Shown here: piece by piece, positions 1-9,261 of the stretch
Position numbering within the stretch: position 1 is the stretch's first letter
How the letters are laid out: each line of letters opens with the position of its first letter
DNA from: Dorea longicatena
GTDB taxonomy: Bacteria > Bacillota > Clostridia > Lachnospirales > Lachnospiraceae
NCBI RefSeq assembly: GCF_024168045.1
Contig: NZ_CP100126.1
Span: forward strand, 1,133,501 to 1,197,500
DNA: 64,000 bases
Direction of reading: 5' to 3'
Notes under the pieces: generated by a model
Databases searched by the model: none
What the model saw: only the letters and a program-made list of their open reading frames with translations
Told to the model about the DNA's origin: nothing
Translations under genes and position numbers: made by a program

Positions 1-28
1 ATAATTTAAAATCATATGGATACTCGGG

Positions 29-54
29 ACAGCGGTCTTTAGGGTCGCTGTTTC
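29..54 (+). terminator. weak intrinsic terminator candidate upstream of scfB
   Basis: A 6-bp stem ACAGCG/CGCTGT (29-34 with 46-51) is followed by a short T-rich tract. It would end a gene lying to the left of the window, by synteny probably the small SCIFF precursor gene. The stem is short and the T tract weak, so this is tentative. Confidence 0.35.
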
Positions 55-158
55 TTGCTGTTCATGGAATTATCTGACAGCATGAGATTTCAGACAATCA
101 GAGAAATAACAGGAATTTTCCGATATAGAATATGAAAAACAAGAAAGGGGTACCAGAT

Positions 159-1553
159 ATGATTCATCAGTACCGTAATAATGGATACAATATCGTTATG
201 GATGTGTACAGCGGCTCTGTACATGTGGTAGATGATGTCTGTTATGATGTGATCGCAAAATTGAACGGATCAGAGACAGAACCAACTGCCGGAACATTAA
301 AAGAAACAGGTGTAAAAGATCAGCTTCTGCAGTCACTGGGAAATAAATACGAAGCGTCAGATATCGAAGATGCATTGTCAGACGTGATCGAGCTGACAGA
401 AGGCGGACAGTTATTTGTAAAAGATACATACGAATGTATGATTGAAGAGGTGAAGAAGAGGAAAACGGTCGTAAAAGCATTGTGCCTGCACATTGCACAT
501 GACTGTAACCTTGCCTGTAAATATTGCTTCGCAGAAGAGGGAGAGTACCACGGAAGACGTGCACTTATGAGTTTTGAAGTGGGTAAGAAGGCACTGGATT
601 TCCTGATCGCAAATTCCGGAAACCGCCGCAACCTGGAAGTTGACTTCTTCGGAGGGGAACCTCTGATGAACTGGCAGGTTGTAAAAGATCTGGTGGCTTA
701 CGGAAGAGAACAGGAGAAGATCCATAACAAGCATTTCCGTTTTACCGTTACGACCAACGGTGTCCTTTTAAATGATGAGATCCAGGAATTTGTAAATAAA
801 GAGATGGACAATGTTGTATTAAGTCTGGATGGAAGAAAGGAAATCAATGACCAGATGCGTCCGTTCCGTAACGGAACGGGAAGCTATGATTTGATCGTTC
901 CGAAATTCCAGAAGCTTGCAGAAAGCAGAAATCAGGAAAAATATTATATCCGTGGAACATTTACAAGAAACAATCTGGACTTTTCCAATGATATTATGCA
1001 TTTTGCAGATCTTGGATTCAAACAGATGTCGATCGAGCCGGTCGTTGGAGATGAAAGTGATCCGTATGCGATCAGGGAGGAAGATCTTCCTAAGATCATG
1101 GAGGAATATGACAAACTTGCGAAGATGATGATCGAACGCGAGAAAGAGGGAAAAGGCTTCAATTTCTTCCATTTTATGATAGATTTAAACGGTGGTCCGT
1201 GTGTGGCAAAACGTTTATCCGGATGTGGTTCCGGAACAGAGTATCTGGCTGTTACACCATGGGGCGACCTCTATCCATGCCATCAGTTCGTCGGACAGGA
1301 AGAGTTTCTGATGGGGAATGTGGACGATGGAATCGTGAAGCCGGAGATCGCGGACGATTTCAGAAGCTGTAATGTGTATTCGAAAGATAAATGCAGAAAC
1401 TGTTTTGCAAAATTCTATTGCAGTGGTGGATGTATGGCGAACTCTTACAATTTCCACGGTACGATCCATGATACCTATGAGATCGGCTGTGAGATGCAAA
1501 GGAAGCGTGTAGAGTGTGCGATCATGATGAAGGCTGCACTTGCAGAAGAATAA
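159..1553 (+). CDS. scfB: thioether cross-link-forming SCIFF peptide maturase (radical SAM/SPASM)
   Basis: Radical SAM enzyme that installs a Cys-Thr thioether (sactipeptide-type) cross-link in the SCIFF peptide of clostridia. Visible are the CX3CX2C cluster at C116, C120 and C123 (CNLACKYCF), a GGEP motif (FFGGEPLMNW), and a Cys-rich SPASM C-terminus (CGSGTEYLAVTPWGDLYPC, then CRNCFAKFYCSGGC) for auxiliary Fe-S clusters. The first 100 residues resemble the RiPP-recognition segment of this family. The frame opens at an ATG at 132, but the family begins MIHQY and a GGGG Shine-Dalgarno precedes the ATG at 159, so 159 is chosen (464 aa). The precursor gene scfA normally lies directly upstream and is outside the window. 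secDF follows after 28 bp. Family assignment is confident; the product has not been tied to a function here. Confidence 0.93.
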   Translation: MIHQYRNNGYNIVMDVYSGSVHVVDDVCYDVIAKLNGSETEPTAGTLKETGVKDQLLQSLGNKYEASDIEDALSDVIELTEGGQLFVKDTYECMIEEVKKRKTVVKALCLHIAHDCNLACKYCFAEEGEYHGRRALMSFEVGKKALDFLIANSGNRRNLEVDFFGGEPLMNWQVVKDLVAYGREQEKIHNKHFRFTVTTNGVLLNDEIQEFVNKEMDNVVLSLDGRKEINDQMRPFRNGTGSYDLIVPKFQKLAESRNQEKYYIRGTFTRNNLDFSNDIMHFADLGFKQMSIEPVVGDESDPYAIREEDLPKIMEEYDKLAKMMIEREKEGKGFNFFHFMIDLNGGPCVAKRLSGCGSGTEYLAVTPWGDLYPCHQFVGQEEFLMGNVDDGIVKPEIADDFRSCNVYSKDKCRNCFAKFYCSGGCMANSYNFHGTIHDTYEIGCEMQRKRVECAIMMKAALAEE

Positions 1554-1581
1554 ATAATTCGAGAGGATGTGTAGGAGAACG

Positions 1582-3744
1582 ATGAAAAAGTCAAAAAGCA
1601 TACTGAGTCTGCTTCTGACTGTAATTCTCATCGTCGGTCTTGGTTTTACTGTTATCACAGGAATTGGAAAATCTAAGACCGGTGCGATGAAGAACATCAA
1701 ACTTGGTCTGGATCTTGCCGGTGGTGTCAGCATCACTTATCAGGTAAAAGATAAGAATCCGACCAAAGAAGAGATGAGTGATACAATCTATAAGCTGCAA
1801 AAGCGAGTAGAGCAGTACAGTACAGAAGCAAGTGTATACCAGGAGGGAGACGACCGAATCAATATCGAGATTCCTGGTGTTACAGATGCCAATAAGATTC
1901 TGGATGAACTTGGAAAACCAGGTTCCCTTTCTTTCCAAACAGCAGATGGTGAGACGGTCCTTACAGGAACCGATGTAAAGAGCGCATCTGCAAAGAGTGG
2001 TCAGGATGATATGGGGAATAAAGAATACTCCGTAGAACTGAACCTGACAAAATCAGGAACAAAGAAATTTGCTACAGCAACACAGAACAATATCGGAAAA
2101 CAGATTGCGATCATTTATGACGGTGAGACCATCTCCAGTCCGGTTGTCCAGTCTGCGATCACAGGCGGACAGGCTTATATTACCGGAGACTTTACATACG
2201 AAGAAGCTGATAATCTGGCATCAACGATCCGTATCGGTGGACTGAAACTGGAACTGGAAGAATTACGTTCGAATGTAGTCGGAGCACAACTTGGAGAGCA
2301 GGCACTTAGCACAAGTCTGAAGGCGGGAGTGATCGGTCTGATCCTGGTATTCCTGTTTATGATTCTGGTATACAGGCTTCCGGGACTGGCATCCAGTCTT
2401 GCACTGCTGATCTATACAGAGATTGTACTAGTGATCCTGAATGCATTTAATGTAACCTTAACCCTTCCGGGTATTGCAGGTATCATTTTAAGTATTGGTA
2501 TGGCGGTGGATGCGAACGTTATTATCTTTGCCCGTGTGCGTGAAGAGATGATGAAAGGAAAAACTGTGAAGTCATCACTTAAGGCAGGATTCCAGAAAGC
2601 AATGTCAGCTATCGTTGACGGTAACGTAACAACCCTGATTGCAGCAGCGGTTCTGTGGTTCAAAGGTTCCGGAACAGTAAAAGGATTCGCACAGACACTG
2701 GCAATCGGTATTGTGGTATCCATGTTTACCGCACTGGTGATCACACGTATGATCGTATATGCATTCTATGGAATCGGAATCCGCAAAGAGAGTCTGTATT
2801 ATCATCAGATGAAAGAAAGAAAGCCGGTGAATTTCCTCGGAAAGAAGAAGATATTCTTCAGCGTTTCCATTGCACTGATCCTTGCAGGATTTGTGATCAT
2901 GGGAGTTAATTCAGCAAAGGGAAATGGAGCACTGGCATACAGTCTGGATTTCCAGGGCGGAACTTCTATGAATGTGAAATTTGACAAAGATTATTCTATC
3001 GATGAGATCGATGAAGAGATTGTTCCTGTAGTAGAAAAGATTACCGGAGACCACAACATTCAGACACAGAAGGTGTCCGGAACCAAACAGGTCATTATTA
3101 AAACAAAGACATTAAGTCTTGCGAAACGTGAGCAGGTCAACAAAGCACTGAAAACTACATTTGGAGTGAAAGAATCCGATATCACAGCTGAAAATATAAG
3201 TTCTACGATCAGTGGTGAGATGCGTCGTGATGCAGTAATTGCCGTGATCGTGGCAACAATCTTTATGCTGCTTTACATCTGGTTCCGTTTCAAAGATGTA
3301 CGTTTTGCTACAAGTGCGGTTGCGGCACTGTTACATGACGTTCTGGTGGTACTTGCATTCTATGCGGCATCCAGAATCTCAGTGGGAACAACATTTATTG
3401 CATGTATGCTGACGATTGTCGGTTATTCCATCAATGCAACGATTGTAATCTTTGACAGAATCCGTGAGGAACTTCCACTGATGAAGAGAAACGATGATCT
3501 GGCTGAAGTGGTAAATAAGTGTATAACACAGACGTTGACAAGAAGTATTTATACATCGTTGACGACATTTATCATGGTATTTGTTCTGTTTATTATGGGT
3601 GTAAGTTCTATTCGTGAATTTGCAGCACCGCTTATGGCAGGTATCATCTGCGGAGGATATTCTTCCGTATGTATCACAGGAGCCCTGTGGTATGTTATGA
3701 AAACAAAAGCCTCTAAAAAAGCAACAAACAAAAAGAAAAAATAA
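1582..3744 (+). CDS. secDF: protein translocase subunit SecDF (fused SecD-SecF)
   Basis: Membrane component of the Sec translocon that uses the proton gradient to help pull exported proteins across the membrane. At 720 aa it holds SecD and SecF in one chain. The SecD half has an N-terminal membrane anchor, the LGLDLAGGVSITYQV segment, the periplasmic P1 region and a transmembrane block with GMAVDANVIIFARVREE. The SecF half (from about residue 420) has LDFQGGTSMNVKF and a second transmembrane block with SINATIVIFDRIREE. The start at 1582 (MKKSKS) is chosen over an in-frame ATG at 1567 because AGGAG lies at 1572-1576. The C-terminus is short and Lys-rich. It sits right after scfB, a pairing seen in other clostridia, and ends at a strong terminator. 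Confidence 0.95.
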   Translation: MKKSKSILSLLLTVILIVGLGFTVITGIGKSKTGAMKNIKLGLDLAGGVSITYQVKDKNPTKEEMSDTIYKLQKRVEQYSTEASVYQEGDDRINIEIPGVTDANKILDELGKPGSLSFQTADGETVLTGTDVKSASAKSGQDDMGNKEYSVELNLTKSGTKKFATATQNNIGKQIAIIYDGETISSPVVQSAITGGQAYITGDFTYEEADNLASTIRIGGLKLELEELRSNVVGAQLGEQALSTSLKAGVIGLILVFLFMILVYRLPGLASSLALLIYTEIVLVILNAFNVTLTLPGIAGIILSIGMAVDANVIIFARVREEMMKGKTVKSSLKAGFQKAMSAIVDGNVTTLIAAAVLWFKGSGTVKGFAQTLAIGIVVSMFTALVITRMIVYAFYGIGIRKESLYYHQMKERKPVNFLGKKKIFFSVSIALILAGFVIMGVNSAKGNGALAYSLDFQGGTSMNVKFDKDYSIDEIDEEIVPVVEKITGDHNIQTQKVSGTKQVIIKTKTLSLAKREQVNKALKTTFGVKESDITAENISSTISGEMRRDAVIAVIVATIFMLLYIWFRFKDVRFATSAVAALLHDVLVVLAFYAASRISVGTTFIACMLTIVGYSINATIVIFDRIREELPLMKRNDDLAEVVNKCITQTLTRSIYTSLTTFIMVFVLFIMGVSSIREFAAPLMAGIICGGYSSVCITGALWYVMKTKASKKATNKKKK

Positions 3745-3760
3745 ATCAGAAAATGATTTG

Positions 3761-3801
3761 AAAAGCAGTTGTGCCTGTTGACAGGGTATAACTGCTTTTT
3801 T
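3761..3801 (+). terminator. intrinsic terminator after secDF
   Basis: Stem AAAAGCAGTT/AACTGCTTTT (3761-3770 with 3790-3799), with an inner CCTGT/ACAGG stem, ends in a run of T. It closes the scfB-secDF unit. Confidence 0.9.
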
Positions 3802-3852
3802 AAAATTAAAAAGTAATTGTACTTAGACTGAAGAGACAAAGGAGCGACAACA

Positions 3853-5613
3853 ATGGAACGATGGGTTCTGCTGCGGAAAGGCGCAGATTTTGAGGCAATA
3901 GGGAAAAAATACCAGATCAGCCCGCGGCTGGCATGTCTGATCCGGAACAGGGATGTGATCGGGGAAGAAGCGGTTGACCGCTATCTGAATGGAACAATCA
4001 GTGATCTGTATGATGGAATGCTGATGAAAGATATGGATAAAGCAATCGATATTCTGAAAGAGAAGATCCTGGAAGATAAGAAAATCCGGGTGATCGGAGA
4101 TTATGATATAGACGGAGTGAATGCAACTTACATTCTGCTGGAAGGACTGGAACGTCTCGGTGCGGATGTGGACAGTGATATACCAGACCGTATCAGTGAC
4201 GGATATGGACTGAACAGGCATCTGGTCGAAAGAGCTTATGAAGCCGGTGTAGATACGCTCATTACCTGTGATAATGGGATCGCGGCAGCAGATGAAATCG
4301 CGTATGGAAAAGAAATGGGGATGACAGTGATCGTAACAGATCACCATGAGGTCACGTTTGATGAACAGGATGGAGAAAAACGATACAGAATTCCGCCGGC
4401 AGATGCGGTTATGGATCCTAAGCAGCCGGATTGTCTCTATCCATTTAAAGGACTCTGCGGTGCTGCGGTTGCATACAAGCTGATGGAGGCATTGTGGGAG
4501 AGTATGGGAAAGGATTCGGCGGATCTGGATGATCTGATCGAAAATGTTGCGATCGCTACGATCGGAGACGTGATGGATCTGGAAGATGAGAACCGTATTT
4601 TTGTCAAAGAAGGTCTTCAGATGCTGAGACGCACAAAGAATCCGGGATTGAAAGCTTTGATCGAGTGTACAGGGATTGACAAGAACAGCCTGAATTCCTA
4701 TCATATCGGTTTTGTACTCGGGCCATGTATCAATGCCAGCGGAAGGTTGGATACAGCAAAACGTGCGCTGGAATTACTGAGAGCAGGAACGCAGAAGGAG
4801 GCAGATATCCTTGCAGGAGACTTGAAAGCGTTGAATGACAGCAGGAAGGATATGACGGAAGAGGCTGTAAAACAGGCAGAAGAGCAGGTGGAGACAACAA
4901 CCATTTCCAAGGACAAGGTGTTGGTCGTTTATCTTCCGGATTGTCATGAAAGTCTGGCAGGTATCGTCGCCGGAAGGATAAGAGAGAACTATTATAAACC
5001 GGTGTTTGTACTGACGGATGCAGAAGAAGGAGTGAAAGGATCCGGCAGGTCGATCGACGGATACCACATGTATGAAGAACTGAATAAATGCAAAGAATTG
5101 CTGACGAAGTTTGGCGGACACCGGCTGGCAGCCGGATTGTCACTTCCGAAAGAGAATGTCGGGAAATTTCGCGAGATGTTGAATAAAAACTGTACGCTGA
5201 CCGAAGAAGAGATGAAAGAAAAAGTAACTATCGATATGGAGATGCCGTTCGGATGTGTGACGGAAGGATTGGTGAAAGAACTGGAACTTCTGGAACCATT
5301 TGGAAAAGGAAATACAAAACCGGTATTTGCAGCACGCGATGTCACATTACTTGGTGCAAGAATTCTTGGGAAGAATAGAAATGTACTGAAATTACAGGTG
5401 CAGGATGTGAATGGATGCAGGATTGAAGCAATGCTGTTCCATCATGCAGATGATTTCCTGGGCAAACTGGAAGAACAGTATGGAAAGACAGAAGTGGAGG
5501 CACTCTTAAAAGGTCGTGGCAGACAGATCCGGATCTCGATGACATATTATCCGGATATTAATGAATATATGGGGAAAAAGACACCACAGATTGTGGTGAC
5601 GCATTACCGTTAA
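3853..5613 (+). CDS. recJ: single-stranded-DNA-specific exonuclease RecJ
   Basis: 5'-3' single-strand DNA exonuclease used in recombination and mismatch or base-excision repair. The DHH phosphoesterase core is clear: DYDIDG at residues 83-88 and the DHH triad at 163-165 (VTDHHEV). The DHHA1 region has GPCINASGRLDTAKRALELL and SLAGIVAGRIRE, and GGHRLAAGLS binds nucleic acid; an OB-like C-terminal part follows. At 586 aa it is the compact clostridial form, shorter than the B. subtilis protein. AGGAG at 3840-3844 sets the start. It opens the long operon that continues into apt and rel, although apt also has a promoter of its own. Confidence 0.93.
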   Translation: MERWVLLRKGADFEAIGKKYQISPRLACLIRNRDVIGEEAVDRYLNGTISDLYDGMLMKDMDKAIDILKEKILEDKKIRVIGDYDIDGVNATYILLEGLERLGADVDSDIPDRISDGYGLNRHLVERAYEAGVDTLITCDNGIAAADEIAYGKEMGMTVIVTDHHEVTFDEQDGEKRYRIPPADAVMDPKQPDCLYPFKGLCGAAVAYKLMEALWESMGKDSADLDDLIENVAIATIGDVMDLEDENRIFVKEGLQMLRRTKNPGLKALIECTGIDKNSLNSYHIGFVLGPCINASGRLDTAKRALELLRAGTQKEADILAGDLKALNDSRKDMTEEAVKQAEEQVETTTISKDKVLVVYLPDCHESLAGIVAGRIRENYYKPVFVLTDAEEGVKGSGRSIDGYHMYEELNKCKELLTKFGGHRLAAGLSLPKENVGKFREMLNKNCTLTEEEMKEKVTIDMEMPFGCVTEGLVKELELLEPFGKGNTKPVFAARDVTLLGARILGKNRNVLKLQVQDVNGCRIEAMLFHHADDFLGKLEEQYGKTEVEALLKGRGRQIRISMTYYPDINEYMGKKTPQIVVTHYR

Positions 5614-5621
5614 ACCATAGA

Positions 5622-5650
5622 TTGAAAATTAGAAAAAGTAATGCTATACT
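5622..5650 (+). promoter_or_regulatory. sigma-A promoter for apt
   Basis: TTGAAA (5622-5627), a 17-bp spacer and TATACT (5645-5650), with TGC just before the -10 (extended -10). It lies 36 bp before the apt start, so apt and the downstream genes can be transcribed independently of recJ. Confidence 0.8.
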
Positions 5651-5686
5651 TAAAGTTGTATTTTAGACAGAAATGGAGAGAGTATC

Positions 5687-6211
5687 ATGAAAGCGATAGA
5701 AGAGTATGTAAGAAGCATTCCGGATTTTCCGGAACCGGGAATTATATTCAGAGATGTAACAAGCATTCTTCAGGATGCGGAGGGGTTACATCTGGCAATA
5801 GATCTGATGCAGGAAAAATTAAAAGACGTAGAGTTTGATGTGGTTGTAGGACCGGAATCCAGAGGATTTATTTTTGGAGTTCCGATTGCATATAACCTGC
5901 ATAAGCCATTTATCCCGATCAGAAAAAAAGGAAAGCTCCCTTGCGAGACTGTTTCTGTTGAATATGAACTGGAATATGGTACTGCTACGATCGAGATGCA
6001 TAAAGATGCGATCAAACCGGGACAAAGAGTGGTTATCATTGACGATCTGATCGCAACAGGCGGAACCAATGAGGCAATGGTAAAACTAATCGAAGGACTT
6101 GGCGGGAAAGTAGTAAAGACAGTATTTCTTATGGAACTTGCGGGATTAAAGGGAAGAGAGCGATTAGAAGGATATGATGTGGATGCCGTGATCACATATC
6201 CGGGTAAGTAA
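5687..6211 (+). CDS. apt: adenine phosphoribosyltransferase
   Basis: Cytosolic purine-salvage enzyme converting adenine and PRPP to AMP and pyrophosphate. At 174 aa it is full length. The PRPP-binding loop VVIIDDLIATGGT lies near residues 115-127, and the N-terminal FPEPGIIFRDVTSIL is the usual family signature. GGAGAG lies about 9 bp before the ATG. The gene stands directly ahead of rel, a pairing common in Firmicutes that places purine salvage next to (p)ppGpp control. Confidence 0.97.
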   Translation: MKAIEEYVRSIPDFPEPGIIFRDVTSILQDAEGLHLAIDLMQEKLKDVEFDVVVGPESRGFIFGVPIAYNLHKPFIPIRKKGKLPCETVSVEYELEYGTATIEMHKDAIKPGQRVVIIDDLIATGGTNEAMVKLIEGLGGKVVKTVFLMELAGLKGRERLEGYDVDAVITYPGK

Positions 6212-6240
6212 TAGAAGCATCAAGGGAAGGAGGCGTTGAT

Positions 6241-8586
6241 ATGTCAGACAAGACAACATATGAATCACTGGACAACCGGATTGCACCGGAAGCCCTGACG
6301 GAAGACCATACAAAAGGACTCGCTGTCGTAGACGGACATGCGGTGAAATCGCAGGAAGATTATGAAGATCCGGACCGGTTGTATGGCATGTTGATTGCCC
6401 GTATCCGAAAGTATCATCCGTCCACAGATGTTTCCCTGATTGAGAAAGCTTATAAGCTGGCAGTTGAAGCACATGGAGATCAGCGCAGAAAATCCGGAGA
6501 GCCATATATCATCCATCCGTTATGGGTAGCGATCATTCTGGCAGATCTTGAGATGGATAAAGAGACGATCGCTGCAGGAATGCTGCACGATGTGGTTGAA
6601 GATACAAAGTTTACGGAAGAAGATATCCGAAAGGAATTCGGAGCAGAAGTAGCACTTTTGGTAGATGGAGTTACCAAGCTGGGAAGACTTTCTTATTCTT
6701 CGGATAAACTGGAGGTACAGGCAGAAAATTTAAGAAAGATGTTCCTGGCAATGGCAAAGGACATCCGAGTCATCATCATCAAACTTGCAGACCGTCTGCA
6801 TAATATGCGTACACTGCAGTTTATGACACCGGCGAAACAGAAAGAAAAAGCAAAAGAGACGATGGACATTTACGCACCGATCGCACAGCGTCTTGGAATT
6901 TCCAAGATCAAGACAGAACTGGATGATCTGGCACTTAAGTATTCACAGCCGGAAGTGTTCTATGATCTGGTGAATCAGATCAATGCCAGAAAGACTGAGC
7001 GGGAAGAATTTGTAGAGCAGATTGTAGATGAAGTGTTGACACATATGAAGAATGCGGGCATCAAAGCAGAAGTCAACGGGCGTGTCAAACATTTCTTCAG
7101 CATTTATAAAAAGATGGTCAATCAGGATAAGACAGTAGATCAGATCTATGATCTGTTCGCAGTCCGTATTATCGTAGAATCTGTAAAGGACTGCTATGCG
7201 GCACTCGGTGTGATTCATGAGATGTATACGCCGATCCCGGGACGATTTAAAGATTATATTGCAATGCCAAAACCGAATATGTACCAGTCACTGCATACAA
7301 CGCTGATGAGTTCGGTCGGACAGCCGTTCGAGATCCAGATCCGTACAGAAGAGATGCATAAGACAGCTGAATATGGTATTGCGGCGCATTGGAAATATAA
7401 AGAGTCGAATGACGGTAAGAAGAGTGTTGAAGCACAGGAAGAAGAGAAGTTAAGCTGGCTGCGCCAGATCCTGGAATGGCAGAGAGACATGTCGGATAAC
7501 CGGGAATTCCTGAATCTGATCAAAGGTGACCTTGATCTGTTTGCAGAAGATGTGTATTGCTTTACACCGCAGGGAGATGTCAAGAACCTGCCGAATGGTT
7601 CGACGCCGATTGACTTTGCTTATGCGATCCATAGTGCAGTTGGAAATAAGATGGTTGGGGCTAGAGTGAACGGAAAACTGGTCAATATCGATTATAAAAT
7701 TCAGAACGGGGATCGAATTGAGATCCTGACTTCACAGAATTCCAAGGGGCCAAGCAGGGACTGGCTGAATATTGTAAAAAGTACACAGGCAAAGAACAAG
7801 ATCAACCAGTGGTTTAAAAAAGAATTCAAAGAAAGTAATATCATCCGTGGAAAGGATATGATTGCTACATACTGCAAGGCAAAGAGTATCAATCTTACAA
7901 ATATTATTCAGCCGAAGTACCAGGAGATCGTGCAGAAAAAATATGGATTCAAAGACTGGGAATCTGTGCTGGCGGCAATCGGTCACGGAGGATTAAAAGA
8001 AGGACAGGTAGTAAACCGGCTTGCAGAAGAGTATGGAAAAGATCACAGACAGGCAATTACGGATGAAGTTGTTCTGGAGAGAGTGGCTGAGGCTGCAAAA
8101 AATAAGGTGCATATTGCCAAGTCCAAGAGCGGTATTGTAGTCAAGGGAATTGATGATATGGCGGTCCGTTTTTCCAGATGCTGTAATCCGGTACCGGGAG
8201 ATGAGATTATCGGATTCGTTACCCGTGGAAGAGGTCTGTCCATTCACCGTACAGACTGTATCAATATGATACATCTGTCCGAAGCGGAACGCGCAAGACT
8301 GATTCCGGCAGAGTGGGAGACGGAAGTGACAGAAAAATCAGGAGGTCAGTATCTTGCCGAGATCAAGATGTATGCCAATGACCAGCAGGGGCTTCTGATG
8401 GAGATTTCCAGAATTTTCACAGAAGAAAATGTGGATGTCAAATCTATGAATGTCCGTACCAGCAAGAAAGGAACAGCAACAATTGAGATGGGATTCATCG
8501 TTCACGGCCGTGAAGAACTGGAGCGTATCGTGAAGAAATTGCAGCAGCTTTCCGGAATCATTGATATAGAAAGGGCAACAGGCTAA
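6241..8586 (+). CDS. rel: bifunctional (p)ppGpp synthetase/hydrolase (RelA/SpoT family)
   Basis: Makes and degrades the stringent-response alarmone (p)ppGpp. Four domains can be followed in the 781 aa: the HD hydrolase domain with HDVVED (about residue 115-120), the synthetase domain (VNGRVKHFFSIYKKM, then the nucleotide-binding region around YAALGVIHEMYTPIPGRFKD), the TGS domain (TPQGDVKNLPNGSTPIDFAY) and a C-terminal ACT domain (ISRIFTEENVDVKSMNVRT). A zinc-finger-like CC segment (SRCCNPVPGDEI) lies between the TGS and ACT domains. Both catalytic halves look intact, so this is the single long Rel enzyme of a Firmicute. The Shine-Dalgarno AAGGAGG fixes the ATG. Only 4 bp separate it from the next gene. 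Confidence 0.95.
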   Translation: MSDKTTYESLDNRIAPEALTEDHTKGLAVVDGHAVKSQEDYEDPDRLYGMLIARIRKYHPSTDVSLIEKAYKLAVEAHGDQRRKSGEPYIIHPLWVAIILADLEMDKETIAAGMLHDVVEDTKFTEEDIRKEFGAEVALLVDGVTKLGRLSYSSDKLEVQAENLRKMFLAMAKDIRVIIIKLADRLHNMRTLQFMTPAKQKEKAKETMDIYAPIAQRLGISKIKTELDDLALKYSQPEVFYDLVNQINARKTEREEFVEQIVDEVLTHMKNAGIKAEVNGRVKHFFSIYKKMVNQDKTVDQIYDLFAVRIIVESVKDCYAALGVIHEMYTPIPGRFKDYIAMPKPNMYQSLHTTLMSSVGQPFEIQIRTEEMHKTAEYGIAAHWKYKESNDGKKSVEAQEEEKLSWLRQILEWQRDMSDNREFLNLIKGDLDLFAEDVYCFTPQGDVKNLPNGSTPIDFAYAIHSAVGNKMVGARVNGKLVNIDYKIQNGDRIEILTSQNSKGPSRDWLNIVKSTQAKNKINQWFKKEFKESNIIRGKDMIATYCKAKSINLTNIIQPKYQEIVQKKYGFKDWESVLAAIGHGGLKEGQVVNRLAEEYGKDHRQAITDEVVLERVAEAAKNKVHIAKSKSGIVVKGIDDMAVRFSRCCNPVPGDEIIGFVTRGRGLSIHRTDCINMIHLSEAERARLIPAEWETEVTEKSGGQYLAEIKMYANDQQGLLMEISRIFTEENVDVKSMNVRTSKKGTATIEMGFIVHGREELERIVKKLQQLSGIIDIERATG

Positions 8587-8590
8587 AAGT

Positions 8591-9214
8591 ATGAAGATAA
8601 AGAAATACGTAGTTGGAATGATTGGTACGAATTGCTATCTGGTAATCAACGAAGAGACAAAAGAGACGGTCATGGTTGACCCGGGAGCTTATCCGGCGAA
8701 GGTAAAGAATGCGGTAAAGGAGCAGGGACTGAAACTGAAAGCGGTGCTTTTGACACATGCACATTTTGATCATATTATGGGACTTTCTGATGTGATGGAA
8801 GACGTAAAAGTTCCGGTATATGTAGAAGAAGCGGACCTTCCGATGATGACGGACGGTGAAAGTAATCTGTCTTCTACATATGTGCGTGGAGGATACCGGT
8901 TTGAGGAGGCGGTTCCGGTCAGTGATGGGCAACAGCTGGAAATTGCAGGTTTTCAGTTCCGTGTGATCCATACACCGGGACATACACCGGGTGGATGCTG
9001 TTATTATATGGAACAGGAAGGCGTCCTCTTTAGCGGTGATACATTATTCCAGACATCGGTTGGCCGTTCAGACTTCCCGGGCGGAAGCGCATCGGCATTG
9101 GTTCGTTCTGTAAAGGAGAAACTGTTGGTACTGCCGGAAGAGACACATGTATATCCGGGGCATATGGAAGAAACGACGATCGGTTATGAAAAACTCCATA
9201 ATCCATTTATATAA
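8591..9214 (+). CDS. MBL-fold metallohydrolase (glyoxalase II-like)
   Basis: Metallo-beta-lactamase-fold hydrolase of the YqgX/glyoxalase-II-like group that commonly follows rel in clostridia. The metal motif THAHFDH is at residues 55-61, followed by the HTPGHTPGGCCYY histidine and the FSGDTLF aspartate; VYPGHMEETT supplies the last histidine. The 207-aa length lacks the extra C-terminal domain of true glyoxalase II, so the substrate is unknown. It starts 4 bp after rel and is probably translationally coupled to it. Confidence 0.85.
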   Translation: MKIKKYVVGMIGTNCYLVINEETKETVMVDPGAYPAKVKNAVKEQGLKLKAVLLTHAHFDHIMGLSDVMEDVKVPVYVEEADLPMMTDGESNLSSTYVRGGYRFEEAVPVSDGQQLEIAGFQFRVIHTPGHTPGGCCYYMEQEGVLFSGDTLFQTSVGRSDFPGGSASALVRSVKEKLLVLPEETHVYPGHMEETTIGYEKLHNPFI

Positions 9215-9261
9215 TGAATGTTGGCAAAAGACAGTGATAAAAAACAGAATGGAGAATTAAA

